NCBI GenBank assembly: GCA_023388075.1
Contig: JAEWGX010000112.1
Location: forward strand, 1-64,000
Source of the DNA: Pseudomonadota bacterium
GTDB taxonomy: Bacteria > Pseudomonadota > Gammaproteobacteria > Burkholderiales > Burkholderiaceae_E
Reading direction: 5' to 3'
Length of the DNA stretch: 64,000 bases
Of this stretch, positions 6,775 through 15,147 are shown one piece after another (positions within the stretch are counted from its first letter, which is position 1; every line of letters starts with the position of its first letter). The notes below the pieces were generated by a model. It had not been told where the DNA came from and did not search any database. It saw nothing but the letters and a program-made list of their open reading frames with translations. The position numbers and the translations under genes are program-made.

Positions 6775-8724
6775 ATGAGCCTGATCAGCGATCGAATCGA
6801 GGCCTATGGCCGCTGGCGCAGCGACCTGCTCGAGGCGGTCGAGCGCTACCGCACGTGGCTGTCGCAGTCGGAGCTTTCCGATCCTCAGTTGCAGTCGCGG
6901 CTCGCGCGGATCATGGACAACCTGCGCGACGACCGCATGTCGGTCGCCTTCGTCGCCGAGTTCTCGCGCGGCAAGTCCGAGCTGATCAACGCCATCTTCT
7001 TCGCCCAGTATGGCCAGCGGGTGCTGCCGTCCTCGGCCGGCCGCACCACGATGTGCCCGACCGAGCTGCTGTACGACCCGCAGCGCCCCACCGGGATCCG
7101 GCTGCTGCCGATCGAGACCCGCCTGGAGGACGCCACCATCGCCGCCCTGCGCCAGGACGAGTCGAAGTGGTGCTTCGTGCCGGTGGATCCCAGCGACGTG
7201 GAGAGCCTGCGCTCGGCCTTCGAGGCGGTGCGCGAGACGCGGCGGATGTCCGCGGCCCAGGCCGCGGCGATGGGCATGTACGACGAGGGCGACGAGGAAA
7301 GCCCGTATCGGCCCGATGCCGACGGCATGGTGGACGTCCCGAGCTGGCGGCATGCGGTGGTCAACATCCCCCATCCCTTGCTCGAGCTCGGCCTCGTCAT
7401 CATCGACACTCCCGGGCTGAATGCGATCGGCTCGGAGCCGGAGCTCACGCTCAACCTGATCCCGAGCGCGCATGCGGTGCTCTTCGTGCTGGCGGCCGAT
7501 GCCGGCGTGACCCGCACCGACATCGAGATCTGGCGCGACCACATCAATCCGGCGCATCGCTCCGGTCGTTTCGTGGTGCTCAACAAGATCGACGGTCTCT
7601 GGGACGAGCTCAAGCGGGAGAAGGAGATCAACCTGGAGATCGCGAGCCAGGTGGCCTCCGTCGGGCGGCTGCTGGACCTGCCCACCGCCCGCATCTATCC
7701 GGTATCGGCGCAGAAGGGCCTGGTGGCGAAGATCCAGCACGACCCGGCGCTGCTCAGGCGCAGCCGCCTGTCCGAGCTGGAGCACGCGCTTTCCGAGGAA
7801 ATGATCCCCCAGCAGCAGGCGATCGTGCGCGAGCAGGTGCGTCGCGAGTTCGACGAGACCGCCAACGTCACGCTCGGCGTGCTCTCGGCCCGGCACCGCA
7901 ACCAGGTGGAGCAGGTCTTCGAGCTCAACGGCCTGCGTGGCAAGAACAAGTCGGTGATCGACCAGATGTCCCGGCGCATCCGCGCCGAGCGCACGGAGTT
8001 CGAGAAGAGCCTGCGCCAGCTCCAGGCGCTGCGCAACGTGTTCGCCCGCCATTCGCAGGAGCTCTTCTCGCACGTCGGGCTGGACAACCTCAAGCGCCAC
8101 GTCCGCGACTCGCGCGACCTGATGCGGGCGAGCAGCCTCTCCACCCAGTTGCGGGACGGCATGTCCACCCTGATCGCCGCGGTTCGCACGGACTTCGAGG
8201 AAGGCGACCGGCTGGTGCACGAGGTCACCGCCATGATGACCGCGATGTACCAGGGCTTCAGCCGCGACTACGGGCTGACGCTCGGCGCGCCGCTCGCGTT
8301 CTCCATGCGCCGCTACTTCGCCGAGATCGAGCGCATCGGCCAGCTGCACCAGCGGCAGTTCGGCGTGATCAGCCTGCTCACCGTCAACAAGAGCGCGCTC
8401 ACCCGGCGCTTCTTCGAGTCCGTGGCGGCCCGGCTGCGGGAGCTCTACGACACCGCGGTACGCGAGCTGGAGGCGTGGCTGCGCGCGCTCATGACGCCGG
8501 TGGAGAGCCAGGTGAAGGAACACCAGGCGCAGTTGCGCCGGCGGCTGGAATCGGTGCAGCGGGTGATGGACGCGAGCGAGTCGCTCGACGCCAAGCTCGC
8601 CGAGCTCGACCAGGCCAAGGCACGCATCGACCAGCAGCTTGCCATCCTGCGCGAGTTGATCGAGCAGGTCGGCGCCGTCATGGACCGGCGCGTCGCTCCG
8701 GCGCCGGAAGCCGAGCTGGCTTGA
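6775..8724 (+). CDS. Dynamin-like large GTPase
   Basis: The 649-residue product has a dynamin-type GTPase domain near the N-terminus. The P-loop region is AEFSRGKSELIN (residues 61–72), a Thr-containing switch I lies around residues 90–95 (GRTTMCP), DTPGLN is at 211–216 and NKID at 270–273. The rest (about 330–640) is mostly helical with coiled-coil character (QLRRRLESVQ, LDQAKARIDQQ), as in the stalk and effector domains of bacterial dynamins. Ala replaces the first Gly of the classical GxxxxGKS, and a large insertion lies between the P-loop and G3. It probably acts on membranes; the cargo is unknown. The stop overlaps the mutY start, so the two are likely coupled. Confidence 0.85.
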   Translation: MSLISDRIEAYGRWRSDLLEAVERYRTWLSQSELSDPQLQSRLARIMDNLRDDRMSVAFVAEFSRGKSELINAIFFAQYGQRVLPSSAGRTTMCPTELLYDPQRPTGIRLLPIETRLEDATIAALRQDESKWCFVPVDPSDVESLRSAFEAVRETRRMSAAQAAAMGMYDEGDEESPYRPDADGMVDVPSWRHAVVNIPHPLLELGLVIIDTPGLNAIGSEPELTLNLIPSAHAVLFVLAADAGVTRTDIEIWRDHINPAHRSGRFVVLNKIDGLWDELKREKEINLEIASQVASVGRLLDLPTARIYPVSAQKGLVAKIQHDPALLRRSRLSELEHALSEEMIPQQQAIVREQVRREFDETANVTLGVLSARHRNQVEQVFELNGLRGKNKSVIDQMSRRIRAERTEFEKSLRQLQALRNVFARHSQELFSHVGLDNLKRHVRDSRDLMRASSLSTQLRDGMSTLIAAVRTDFEEGDRLVHEVTAMMTAMYQGFSRDYGLTLGAPLAFSMRRYFAEIERIGQLHQRQFGVISLLTVNKSALTRRFFESVAARLRELYDTAVRELEAWLRALMTPVESQVKEHQAQLRRRLESVQRVMDASESLDAKLAELDQAKARIDQQLAILRELIEQVGAVMDRRVAPAPEAELA

Positions 8725-9860
8725 AGCGCCGGCCGGGCCGGCGGCAGACCGCAGGCGAGCCTGGTGCCGTCGCCGCGGTCGGCCTCGCGGCCGACGTGAT
8801 CGCCTGGCAACGCGCCCATGGGCGCCACGCGCTGCCCTGGCAGCAGGGCACCGATCCGTACCTCATCTGGCTGTCCGAGGTCATGCTGCAGCAGACCCAG
8901 GTCGCCACCGTCATTCCCTACTACGAGGCCTTCCTCCGGGCGTTCCCCACGGTAGCCGATCTGGCGCGCGCTCCTGCCGACCGGGTCATGGCGGCATGGA
9001 GCGGACTCGGCTACTACAGCCGCGCGCGCAACCTGCAGGCCGCCGCGCGCCTGGTTGTCGAGCGCCACGGCGGCGTCTTCCCAGCCGAGGCGGCCGCGCT
9101 CGAAGCGTTGCCGGGGATCGGCCGATCCACGGCGGCCGCGATCGCGGTCTTCGCCTTCGGCAGCCGCAACGCCATCCTCGATGGCAACGTGAAGCGCGTG
9201 TTCGCGCGCGTGTTTCGCATCGAAGGGCATACCGGCGAGGCGGCGGTCGAACGCCGCCTCTGGGCGCATGCCGAGGCCGAGATGCCGCCGCCAGGGGCGC
9301 CGGTCGCCGACCTGCGCGCCTACACGCAAGGCCTCATGGACCTGGGCGCGACGGTCTGCACCCGGAGTCGTCCCCAGTGCCCGCGTTGTCCGCTGCACGC
9401 CCGTTGCGCCGCCTACGCGGCGGGCGTGGTGGAACGACATCCGGCGCCGCGACCGCGCCGCGTGATTCCGGTGCGCGAATTCGACCTGCTGCTGGCGATG
9501 CGCGGCCACTCGGTGCTGCTGCAGGAGCGGCCACCCACGGGGATCTGGGGAGGCCTCTGGAGCCTGCCGGAGCTGGACCGGGCCGCGCCCGAGGCCGGTC
9601 TCGCCCGCGCCGGTCTCGCGCTTCCCCGCGAGCCGTTGCAGGAGGTGGCCCGTTTCGAGCACGCCTTCACCCACTTCCGCATGAAGGCGAGGGTGTGGGG
9701 TGCCGAGGTGGGCGCGGAATCGGATCATCGCGCGACCGTCGTCGCGCGCGACGGCCCGCCGCTGCACTGGCTTCCGATCGACGAGGCCGCCACGGCGCCG
9801 CTGCCGCGACCCGTCAGGACGCTGCTCGAGACGCTGTCGGAGCCGATCGGGCGGGCGTGA
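8721..9860 (+). CDS. mutY: Adenine DNA glycosylase MutY
   Basis: MutY removes adenine mispaired with 8-oxoguanine, complementing MutM. The 379-residue product has the helix-hairpin-helix glycosylase fold with catalytic Glu53 (SEVMLQQTQ) and Asp154 (LDGNVKR), offset +16 from the E. coli residues. A 4Fe-4S cluster loop uses Cys213, 220, 223 and 229. The C-terminal part is the Nudix-like 8-oxoG recognition domain (IWGGLWSLPE). No ATG precedes the conserved domain. The TTG at 8721 overlaps the stop of the dynamin gene (TTGA), so I take it as the start. A GTG at 8796 is the alternative but would trim the first helix. Confidence 0.94.
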   Translation: MKRRPGRRQTAGEPGAVAAVGLAADVIAWQRAHGRHALPWQQGTDPYLIWLSEVMLQQTQVATVIPYYEAFLRAFPTVADLARAPADRVMAAWSGLGYYSRARNLQAAARLVVERHGGVFPAEAAALEALPGIGRSTAAAIAVFAFGSRNAILDGNVKRVFARVFRIEGHTGEAAVERRLWAHAEAEMPPPGAPVADLRAYTQGLMDLGATVCTRSRPQCPRCPLHARCAAYAAGVVERHPAPRPRRVIPVREFDLLLAMRGHSVLLQERPPTGIWGGLWSLPELDRAAPEAGLARAGLALPREPLQEVARFEHAFTHFRMKARVWGAEVGAESDHRATVVARDGPPLHWLPIDEAATAPLPRPVRTLLETLSEPIGRA

Positions 9861-9904
9861 ACGCCTGCCACAGGGAGGCGCGTCGGCGTCGCGGCAGGGG
9901 CCGA

Positions 9905-9910
9905 TAGAAT
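9905..9910 (+). promoter_or_regulatory. Candidate -10 box (TAGAAT) upstream of the thiol dioxygenase
   Basis: GATAGAATC stands out in very GC-rich sequence 24 bases before the ATG at 9934. The same TAGAAT motif occurs before tRNA-Thr and mlaF. No convincing -35 is seen. Confidence 0.3.
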
Positions 9911-9933
9911 CGGGCGACGGGCCAGGAAGCACC

Positions 9934-10638
9934 ATGGCCCTGGACACCAAAGCCGGAGGACGTGTGGAAGGACGACCTGCAACGCGCCGGGGCGGCGCGA
10001 GCGCGCCGTACACGGAGGCGGCCGACATCGAGCCGCTGCGCGAGTTCATCAGGCGCATGACCGAGCTTGCTTCCCGAACGACGGAGGAGGCGCAACTGCT
10101 CGAGGGCGGGCGTGGGCTCCTCGCCGAGTTGATCGCGGACAGCCGCTGGCTGCCCGAGGCGTTCGCGCAACCTCATCCCGAGTTCTACCAGCAATACCTC
10201 CTGCATTGCGATCCGCTCGAGCGGTTCAGCCTGGTGAGCTTCGTCTGGGGCCCGGGCCAGCGCACGCCGATCCATGACCACGGTGTCTGGGGCCTGATCG
10301 GGATGCTGCGGGGCGCGGAGACCGGACAGCGCTACCGCGTGGGCGACGATGGCCGGCTGCAGCCCGAAGGTAGCGAGACGCGGCTGGAGCCCGGCGACAT
10401 CGAGGCGGTCTCTCCCACCCTTGGCGACATCCACCGCGTGGCCAATGCCTGGCCCGACCGGGTCTCCATCAGCATCCACCTCTACGGGGCCAATATCGGT
10501 GCGGTGGCGCGCCACGTATTCGATCCGGACACTGGCGAGGCGAAGCCGTTCGTCTCGGGCTATTCCTCCCCCGTGGTGCCCAACCCGTGGGATCGGTCTG
10601 CGCAGATCCGGGCCGCCCTGGCGGCCGGGCGTTCCTGA
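9934..10638 (+). CDS. Cysteine dioxygenase-family thiol dioxygenase
   Basis: The 234-residue product belongs to the CDO type I cupin family, which oxidises cysteine or 3-mercaptopropionate to the sulfinic acid with one Fe(II). The iron ligands are visible as HDHGVWG (two His, about residues 113–115) and the later DIHRVAN His. The preceding WGPGQRTPIHDH stretch is typical of the bacterial clade. Whether the substrate is cysteine or 3-mercaptopropionate depends on an Arg/Gln switch I cannot assign reliably. The ATG at 9934 has AGGA six bases upstream. It stands between mutY and an accessory catabolic block and is not obviously co-transcribed with either. Confidence 0.88.
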   Translation: MALDTKAGGRVEGRPATRRGGASAPYTEAADIEPLREFIRRMTELASRTTEEAQLLEGGRGLLAELIADSRWLPEAFAQPHPEFYQQYLLHCDPLERFSLVSFVWGPGQRTPIHDHGVWGLIGMLRGAETGQRYRVGDDGRLQPEGSETRLEPGDIEAVSPTLGDIHRVANAWPDRVSISIHLYGANIGAVARHVFDPDTGEAKPFVSGYSSPVVPNPWDRSAQIRAALAAGRS

Positions 10639-10692
10639 CGACGCGCGCGGATCTAGGCACGGGCCGGAGCGGGATCGCCCCGGCACGGCCGA

Positions 10693-11571
10693 TCAGTCGA
10701 CGGCCTCGTCTGCGACCTGGTTCCGCAGGGTGCCGATCCCGGTCACCTCCACCTCGATCACCTCGCCGGCCCTGACGTACCGCGGCGGATTGCGGCGCGC
10801 GCCCACGCCGCCGGGCGTGCCCGTGGAGATCACGTCGCCCGGTCGCAGGCGAGTGAACGTCGAAACGTAGTGGACCAAGTAGTCGAGGTCCCAGGCCATG
10901 AGCGAGAAGGGGCTGTGCTGCATGACCTCGCCGTCGAGTCGCGTGGTCAATACCATCTGCCGCGGGTCGCCGATCTCGTCGGTCGTTACCAGCCATGGCC
11001 CCATGGCGCTCGATGCATCGAAGTTCTTCCCCGCGGCGACGCTCTGCTTCTGCCAGTCCCGCGCCGAACCGTCGTTCACGATGGTGTAGCCGGCGATATG
11101 CGCGAGTGCTGACTCGCGCGGGATGTGGCGTCCTTCCCTGCCGATCACGATGGCGATCTCGCCTTCGTAGTCATACATCTCCGAGGCGCGCGGCTTGATG
11201 AGCGCCTGCCCGTGTCCAACCAGTGACTGGGGCAGCTTGTTGAAGAGGGTGGGAAAGGGAGTCGCGTCCTTGCCGGTTTCTTCCTGGTGGGCCTTGTAGG
11301 ACCAGCCGAGCGCGAAGATGCGGGCGTCGCTGCGCGAGATGACCGGCAGGAACGCGACCTCGCTCACTGGAGTTTCGCGCGCTCCCGCTGCCGTGCGCTC
11401 GTTCGACACTTCCTCCAGGTAACGGCGCGCCTCTTCTAGATGGTCGCCGGCGAGCAGCCCGGCGATGTCGCTGCAGCGGCCCGCGAAGTGACCGCCCAAG
11501 TCATGGAATACGTCCCCGACCACGGCGCCGAATGTCTCACCGCCCGCTACTGCTATCGTGCAAAGCTTCAT
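10693..11571 (-). CDS. Fumarylacetoacetate hydrolase-family protein
   Basis: The 292-residue product has the FAH fold used by fumarylacetoacetase, 2-hydroxyhepta-2,4-dienedioate isomerase and acylpyruvate hydrolases. These cleave or isomerise beta-diketo or enol intermediates at the end of aromatic ring-cleavage routes. The metal-binding YDYEGEIAIVIG motif (about residues 136–147), NDGSARDWQ and the C-terminal GDVISTGTPGGVG loop are all present. It is the last gene of a four-gene minus-strand operon, five bases after the SnoaL-like gene, downstream of a hydroxylase and a VOC dioxygenase-like protein. This supports a role in the final step of an aromatic or heteroaromatic pathway. The substrate is unknown. 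Confidence 0.9.
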   Translation of the reverse strand: MKLCTIAVAGGETFGAVVGDVFHDLGGHFAGRCSDIAGLLAGDHLEEARRYLEEVSNERTAAGARETPVSEVAFLPVISRSDARIFALGWSYKAHQEETGKDATPFPTLFNKLPQSLVGHGQALIKPRASEMYDYEGEIAIVIGREGRHIPRESALAHIAGYTIVNDGSARDWQKQSVAAGKNFDASSAMGPWLVTTDEIGDPRQMVLTTRLDGEVMQHSPFSLMAWDLDYLVHYVSTFTRLRPGDVISTGTPGGVGARRNPPRYVRAGEVIEVEVTGIGTLRNQVADEAVD

Positions 11572-11576
11572 CGCGC

Positions 11577-12020
11577 CTACCCCTTGCTCGCGAAGTCGAT
11601 TGTGCTGCGCCGCTCCATGATCTTCCAGGCACCGTCCAGCCGGACGAGCCGGTCGTGGTAGCGACCCATAACCGTGGGAACACCGAGGGGTGCCGGCGGC
11701 TTCCCGCCTTCCGGGAACTGGTGGCGAAACACCAGCACATAGGACTCGACCACGGCGTGGCCCGGCGACAGCAGCGTGGTGCGCAGGTTCGTCATCATGT
11801 GGCGCACGATCGCGTTGGCAGGGCGGCGCGCCATCCGCTCGCGCAGGTCGTTCAGGCCGCAGATGTCCCCGTCGTGCCGCGCCCATAGCGCATCCGGTGC
11901 GAAGTAGCGTTCCATCTCCTCGTGCTCGAACGCATCGAAATGCGCGGTGAACCTCAGGACGACGTCTTCGCAGGCGAGTCGGTCGGATTCGCTTGGATCC
12001 GCCATCGGGGTGCTTGTCAT
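11577..12020 (-). CDS. SnoaL/NTF2-like small protein
   Basis: The 147-residue product matches the SnoaL-like (NTF2-fold) family: an N-terminal helix pair (LACEDVVLRFTAHFDAFEHEEMERYFAPDA), then curved beta strands ending in GRYHDRLVRLDGAWKIMERRS. Members are cyclases, dehydratases, isomerases or small subunits of ring-hydroxylating enzymes. Which applies cannot be said. The ATG at 12020 overlaps the monooxygenase stop (ATGA), so the two are translationally coupled and probably act on the same substrate. A second Met five codons in (12005) is an alternative start. Confidence 0.82.
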   Translation of the reverse strand: MTSTPMADPSESDRLACEDVVLRFTAHFDAFEHEEMERYFAPDALWARHDGDICGLNDLRERMARRPANAIVRHMMTNLRTTLLSPGHAVVESYVLVFRHQFPEGGKPPAPLGVPTVMGRYHDRLVRLDGAWKIMERRSTIDFASKG

Positions 12021-13696
12021 AGGGCTGTCTCCGGGTTAGGTGGGGTCGCGCCAGCCTCGTCGTGGCCGGCAACGCGGCGCAGCAACGCGGCCACGTCGAC
12101 CGGCGGCTGGTCGCCGCGCCAGGCAACGTGTCCGTCGGGCCGCACTAGCACGAAGCGACGCTCGTAGAGGCGGGCCACCTGCGCATCTCCCAGGGCTTGG
12201 AAGCTGACGGGAATCCCGAGCTCGCGGCCTGCGTTGACAAAGAGCGCTTCGTCGCGGTCCGCGTCGCCTTCACCCGTGCGGATAAGGGTGAAACCGGCGC
12301 CGAATAGGTCCAGGATGGAGCGTCCATCATCGAGCATCACGTGCGGGGCGCGAGAGCCGGGCCGGCTGGTCGGGACGTAAACCTGGGGGTCGTCCGGCGG
12401 CGAAGGGGTGCCATCCGGAATGCAAACTGGCGATGACTCGTAGCGGTAGCCCAGGTGGATGCCGGTTGCCGCGAAGTGCTTGGCACCTTCCGCGATGCCC
12501 CGGGCGATCTCGCTTCGGGCGCTCGCCCCCAGCGTGTCGGGGGCTTCGGCATCCTGCGCCCGGGCGAAGGCCGGCCGGATCTTCCGGTAGTTGTCGGCTG
12601 CTTCGGTGGTGTTACGCACCGCGACCGGGTGCCTCTCGGCATGGTAGCTGTCCAGCAAGGCCGCGCCTCCCCAGCCGTCGATGACCGCGGCGAGCTTCCA
12701 GCCCAGGTCGACCGCGTCCCCGATCCCGGTGTTCATTCCGAAGCCGCCGGTTGGAACGAAGAGGTGCGCCGCATCGCCGGCGATAAATACCCGGCCGATC
12801 CGCAGTCGTTCGGCCACCAGTTGGTGGGCTTTCCAGGGCTGCACGGAAAGGATCTCGCATTCGATGGGTTCGTCGAATGCGGCCTGGATGGCAGCAAGAG
12901 GCCGGATCGAGGAGACCGACTCGCCGGGCGCGACGCTGCGCTGAAAGGTGAACGTATCGCGCCCGTTGATCGCGATAAACACACCAGGGGATTCGCGATT
13001 CATCGCCCAGTAGAGCGTGGCTCGCCCCAATGCATGCCGTCGCATGAAGTCCGGCGAGCGGAAATGCACGCCGACGAACTGGCCCAGGTCAGCCTCTCCG
13101 TCGAGACTGACGCCGAGCCGGGCCCGCACCTCGCTGCGCCCGCCGTCGCACGCGACGAGATACCGGCAACGCACGAGCAGAGACTCTTCCGTTACGCTTT
13201 GCGTCAACCGCGCGGTGACGCCGTCGTCGTCCTGGGTGAAATCGTCGAGCCGCCAACCGAAGCGGACGTCCACCGCGTCGAATGACCGCGCAAAGTCGAG
13301 CAGGACCGGCTCGAGATCGCTTTGGGCGACCGATGTCTTGAAGTATCGGGACTGTAGCAGGTCCGGCAACTGGCTCAGTTTCGCGGCCGACGGGGAGCGG
13401 CAGTCCTCGTAGGAGGGGAAGCTGAAGCGGAAGATCTCGCGGCGCGCGAGCCGGGTGGTGAAGACGATGTCCACCGGGTAGTCGAGCGGCAGGCCGGCCC
13501 GCGCGACCCTGTCGGCTATGCCCCAGCGATGGAAGTGCTCCATCGTGCGGGACGCCACGACGTTGGCCCGGGGATGCTCGTTGATTCCGGGGCGCTGTTC
13601 GGCAAGGATGCAACCGGTGCCGCGCAATCCCAGCTCGCAGGCGAGGGCGAGCCCTACCGGGCCGCCGCCCACGACGAGTACCGGAACCTCGATCAT
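12017..13696 (-). CDS. FAD-dependent aromatic hydroxylase (PHBH/TetX-type monooxygenase)
   Basis: The 559-residue product is a class A flavoprotein monooxygenase of the phenol/3-HPP hydroxylase type. It carries the dinucleotide motif VGGGPVGLALACELGLRG (about residues 8–25), the mid-domain VACDGGRSEVR motif (DG fingerprint), and the FAD ribityl motif IAGDAAHLFVPTGGFGMNTG. A C-terminal thioredoxin-like domain (about 470–550, ERRFVLVRPDGHVAWRG) is typical of the MhpA/pentachlorophenol group. Such enzymes ortho-hydroxylate phenols with NAD(P)H and O2. The start ATG (13696) overlaps the stop of the VOC gene, and its stop overlaps the SnoaL-like start, so three genes are tightly coupled. Confidence 0.92.
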   Translation of the reverse strand: MIEVPVLVVGGGPVGLALACELGLRGTGCILAEQRPGINEHPRANVVASRTMEHFHRWGIADRVARAGLPLDYPVDIVFTTRLARREIFRFSFPSYEDCRSPSAAKLSQLPDLLQSRYFKTSVAQSDLEPVLLDFARSFDAVDVRFGWRLDDFTQDDDGVTARLTQSVTEESLLVRCRYLVACDGGRSEVRARLGVSLDGEADLGQFVGVHFRSPDFMRRHALGRATLYWAMNRESPGVFIAINGRDTFTFQRSVAPGESVSSIRPLAAIQAAFDEPIECEILSVQPWKAHQLVAERLRIGRVFIAGDAAHLFVPTGGFGMNTGIGDAVDLGWKLAAVIDGWGGAALLDSYHAERHPVAVRNTTEAADNYRKIRPAFARAQDAEAPDTLGASARSEIARGIAEGAKHFAATGIHLGYRYESSPVCIPDGTPSPPDDPQVYVPTSRPGSRAPHVMLDDGRSILDLFGAGFTLIRTGEGDADRDEALFVNAGRELGIPVSFQALGDAQVARLYERRFVLVRPDGHVAWRGDQPPVDVAALLRRVAGHDEAGATPPNPETAL

Positions 13697-14241
13697 GAAT
13701 CGGTCGGATCTTTCGGCGGGCCTTCGGCACGGACCGGCGAGCCCGCCGTCATCGTCGCGTCGATATCGAGCGGGTAACCGATGGGATTCTCTTCGAAGGG
13801 TGGGTCCATCTTGCCGATCTGCGCGATGGCTTCCTCCATGGATCCATAGGCTTCGGACCAGAACTCCAGAAGGTTGCCGTCGGGGTCGCGGACATAGATC
13901 CCTGTGCCCAGACGATGGTCGATCGCCTTCACGAAGACCGAGTCCGCGTCCCTGGCCCGTCGCAGCAACGCGAGTGATTGCTCGAAGCTGCCGCAATCGA
14001 TGGCGATGTGGTACAGGCCAACGCGCGGCGGATCGAGGTCGGCGAACCCGGCGGGGGCCTGTACCAGCGCGAAGTCGTGATGCTTGTGGCCGAAGCTCAG
14101 CGCCGCGAACCGGCCTTGTGCCGATGCGTTGACGGTCATGCCAAGCACGTCGCGGTACCAGGCAACGGATCGGTCCAGGTTCCTGCAATAGAGCGCGACA
14201 TGGGTCACGTGCATGGTCGGAGGGCGGCTCTGATCCGGCAT
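13693..14241 (-). CDS. VOC-family protein (glyoxalase/extradiol dioxygenase-like)
   Basis: The 182-residue product has two beta-alpha-beta-beta-beta modules of the vicinal oxygen chelate fold. Likely metal ligands are the His in MHVTHVALYCRNLDRSVAWY, the His in GLYHIAIDC and the Glu in VRDPDGNLLEFW. This is the pattern of catechol 2,3-dioxygenase-like one-domain proteins. It could be the ring-cleavage enzyme acting after the downstream hydroxylase, or a related isomerase. It is the first gene of the operon. The ATG at 14241 follows GTGGAG, and a consensus-like TACAAT sits upstream inside a GntR operator. Confidence 0.88.
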   Translation of the reverse strand: MPDQSRPPTMHVTHVALYCRNLDRSVAWYRDVLGMTVNASAQGRFAALSFGHKHHDFALVQAPAGFADLDPPRVGLYHIAIDCGSFEQSLALLRRARDADSVFVKAIDHRLGTGIYVRDPDGNLLEFWSEAYGSMEEAIAQIGKMDPPFEENPIGYPLDIDATMTAGSPVRAEGPPKDPTDS

Positions 14242-14266
14242 GGGGGCTCCACTTTGATGGCGAGAA

Positions 14267-14280
14267 AATTGTACACAGTT
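14267..14280. promoter_or_regulatory. GntR operator O1 (AATTGTACACAGTT) covering the VOC-operon -10
   Basis: This imperfect palindrome matches the second site at 14330–14343 at 11 of 14 positions. On the minus strand it contains TACAAT (14268–14273), a good -10 for the VOC–hydroxylase operon, 26 bases before that ATG. Bound repressor would block the promoter. Confidence 0.6.
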
Positions 14281-14307
14281 TGGTGGATATTCCGGCGATA
14301 TTGCCGC

Positions 14308-14313
14308 TATCAT
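14308..14313 (+). promoter_or_regulatory. Candidate -10 (TATCAT) for the GntR gene
   Basis: TATCAT differs from TATAAT at one position. Transcription would begin near 14320, just before operator O2, which would allow autoregulation. It also shows that the ATG at 14312 cannot be the translation start. Confidence 0.35.
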
Positions 14314-14329
14314 GCCGATCCATGGCCAA

Positions 14330-14343
14330 AACTGTATCCAGTT
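14330..14343. promoter_or_regulatory. GntR operator O2 (AACTGTATCCAGTT) next to the gntR start
   Basis: This is a perfect AACTG/CAGTT inverted repeat with a 4-base centre, ending one base before the ATG at 14345. Its start is 63 bases (six helical turns) from that of O1, so both sites face the same side of the DNA and could be bridged or bound cooperatively. Confidence 0.6.
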
Positions 14344-14344
14344 G

Positions 14345-15100
14345 ATGACCGACCTCAAATCTCGAAGCCGTCAGGTGGAGCGGGTCGTCCTGCGCCTGCG
14401 TCAGTACATCCTGGAAGGGCGCTTCGCGCCGGGCGAGCACCTGGCCGAGATACCGCTTTCCGCGATGCTCGGCATGTCCAGGACGCCCGTGCGGTCCGCG
14501 CTTGCCGTGCTGGAGCGCGAAGGTCTGCTGGTAAGCGCCCCACGCCGCGGCTATTGCGTGCGGGAGATCACCGTGGACCAAATCTTGGACGCCTTCGAGG
14601 TGCGGGGCGCGCTCGAGGCGCTTGCCTGTCGCCTGGCGCTCGAGCGCGGCCTTCCTGCGCAGACGATCGCCGCGCTGCGTGAATGCATGGAAGAGGGTGA
14701 GTCGCTCCTGGCCGTCGGGCGCTTCGACGAGGCGGGGGCAACCGCCTGGGGTGCGATGAACTCGCGCTTCCACGCGGAGATCGTCAACGCCGCGAACAAC
14801 CAGCCGCTGGAAGACGCGCTGGAGCACAACGCCCGCCTGCCCATGGTCGCCGCCGGCGCCATCGCGTTTCACGCCGGCAACCTGGACGCCGCCTTCGAAC
14901 TGATGAAGAGGGCGTTCGAGGAGCATGTGGACATCCTCGATGCGCTGCTGCGCGGCCAGGCGGGCCGCGCCGAAGCACTGGTGCGCGAGCACGCCTACAA
15001 GAGCCGTCGCAACCTCGAGGTTGCGCTGAAAGAGGTCCGCGCCACCCCGTCCAGGAGGGACGTGGCGCGCATTCCCGGATTGAAGCTGATCGTCGGTTAG
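14345..15100 (+). CDS. GntR-family (FCD) transcriptional regulator
   Basis: The 251-residue product has an N-terminal winged helix (about residues 10–75, with MSRTPVRSALAVLEREGLLV) and an all-helical FCD ligand domain (about 85–225). The FCD domain carries the usual acidic and His residues for a metal-bound carboxylate effector (EVRGALEALACRLALERG, MNSRFHAEIVNAANN). FadR-type regulators are usually repressors released by a pathway acid. It is divergent from the hydroxylase operon and followed by TRAP transporter genes, so it probably controls both. I chose the ATG at 14345. The upstream ATG at 14312 overlaps a -10 box and would put operator O2 inside the gene. Confidence 0.9.
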   Translation: MTDLKSRSRQVERVVLRLRQYILEGRFAPGEHLAEIPLSAMLGMSRTPVRSALAVLEREGLLVSAPRRGYCVREITVDQILDAFEVRGALEALACRLALERGLPAQTIAALRECMEEGESLLAVGRFDEAGATAWGAMNSRFHAEIVNAANNQPLEDALEHNARLPMVAAGAIAFHAGNLDAAFELMKRAFEEHVDILDALLRGQAGRAEALVREHAYKSRRNLEVALKEVRATPSRRDVARIPGLKLIVG

Positions 15101-15147
15101 TCGCGCTGGCGGTGCCGTCACTCACATATGACAAGGAGGAGAGAATC

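Noticed and set aside
6508..8523. Minus-strand open frame of 671 codons opposite the dynamin-like gene
   Set aside because: Shadow of the real gene: Leu/Arg/His-rich composition, no recognisable domain, and the plus strand has GTPase motifs.
14312..14344. Upstream ATG as the gntR start
   Set aside because: It overlaps a -10-like TATCAT, lacks a ribosome site, and would place an operator inside the coding region.
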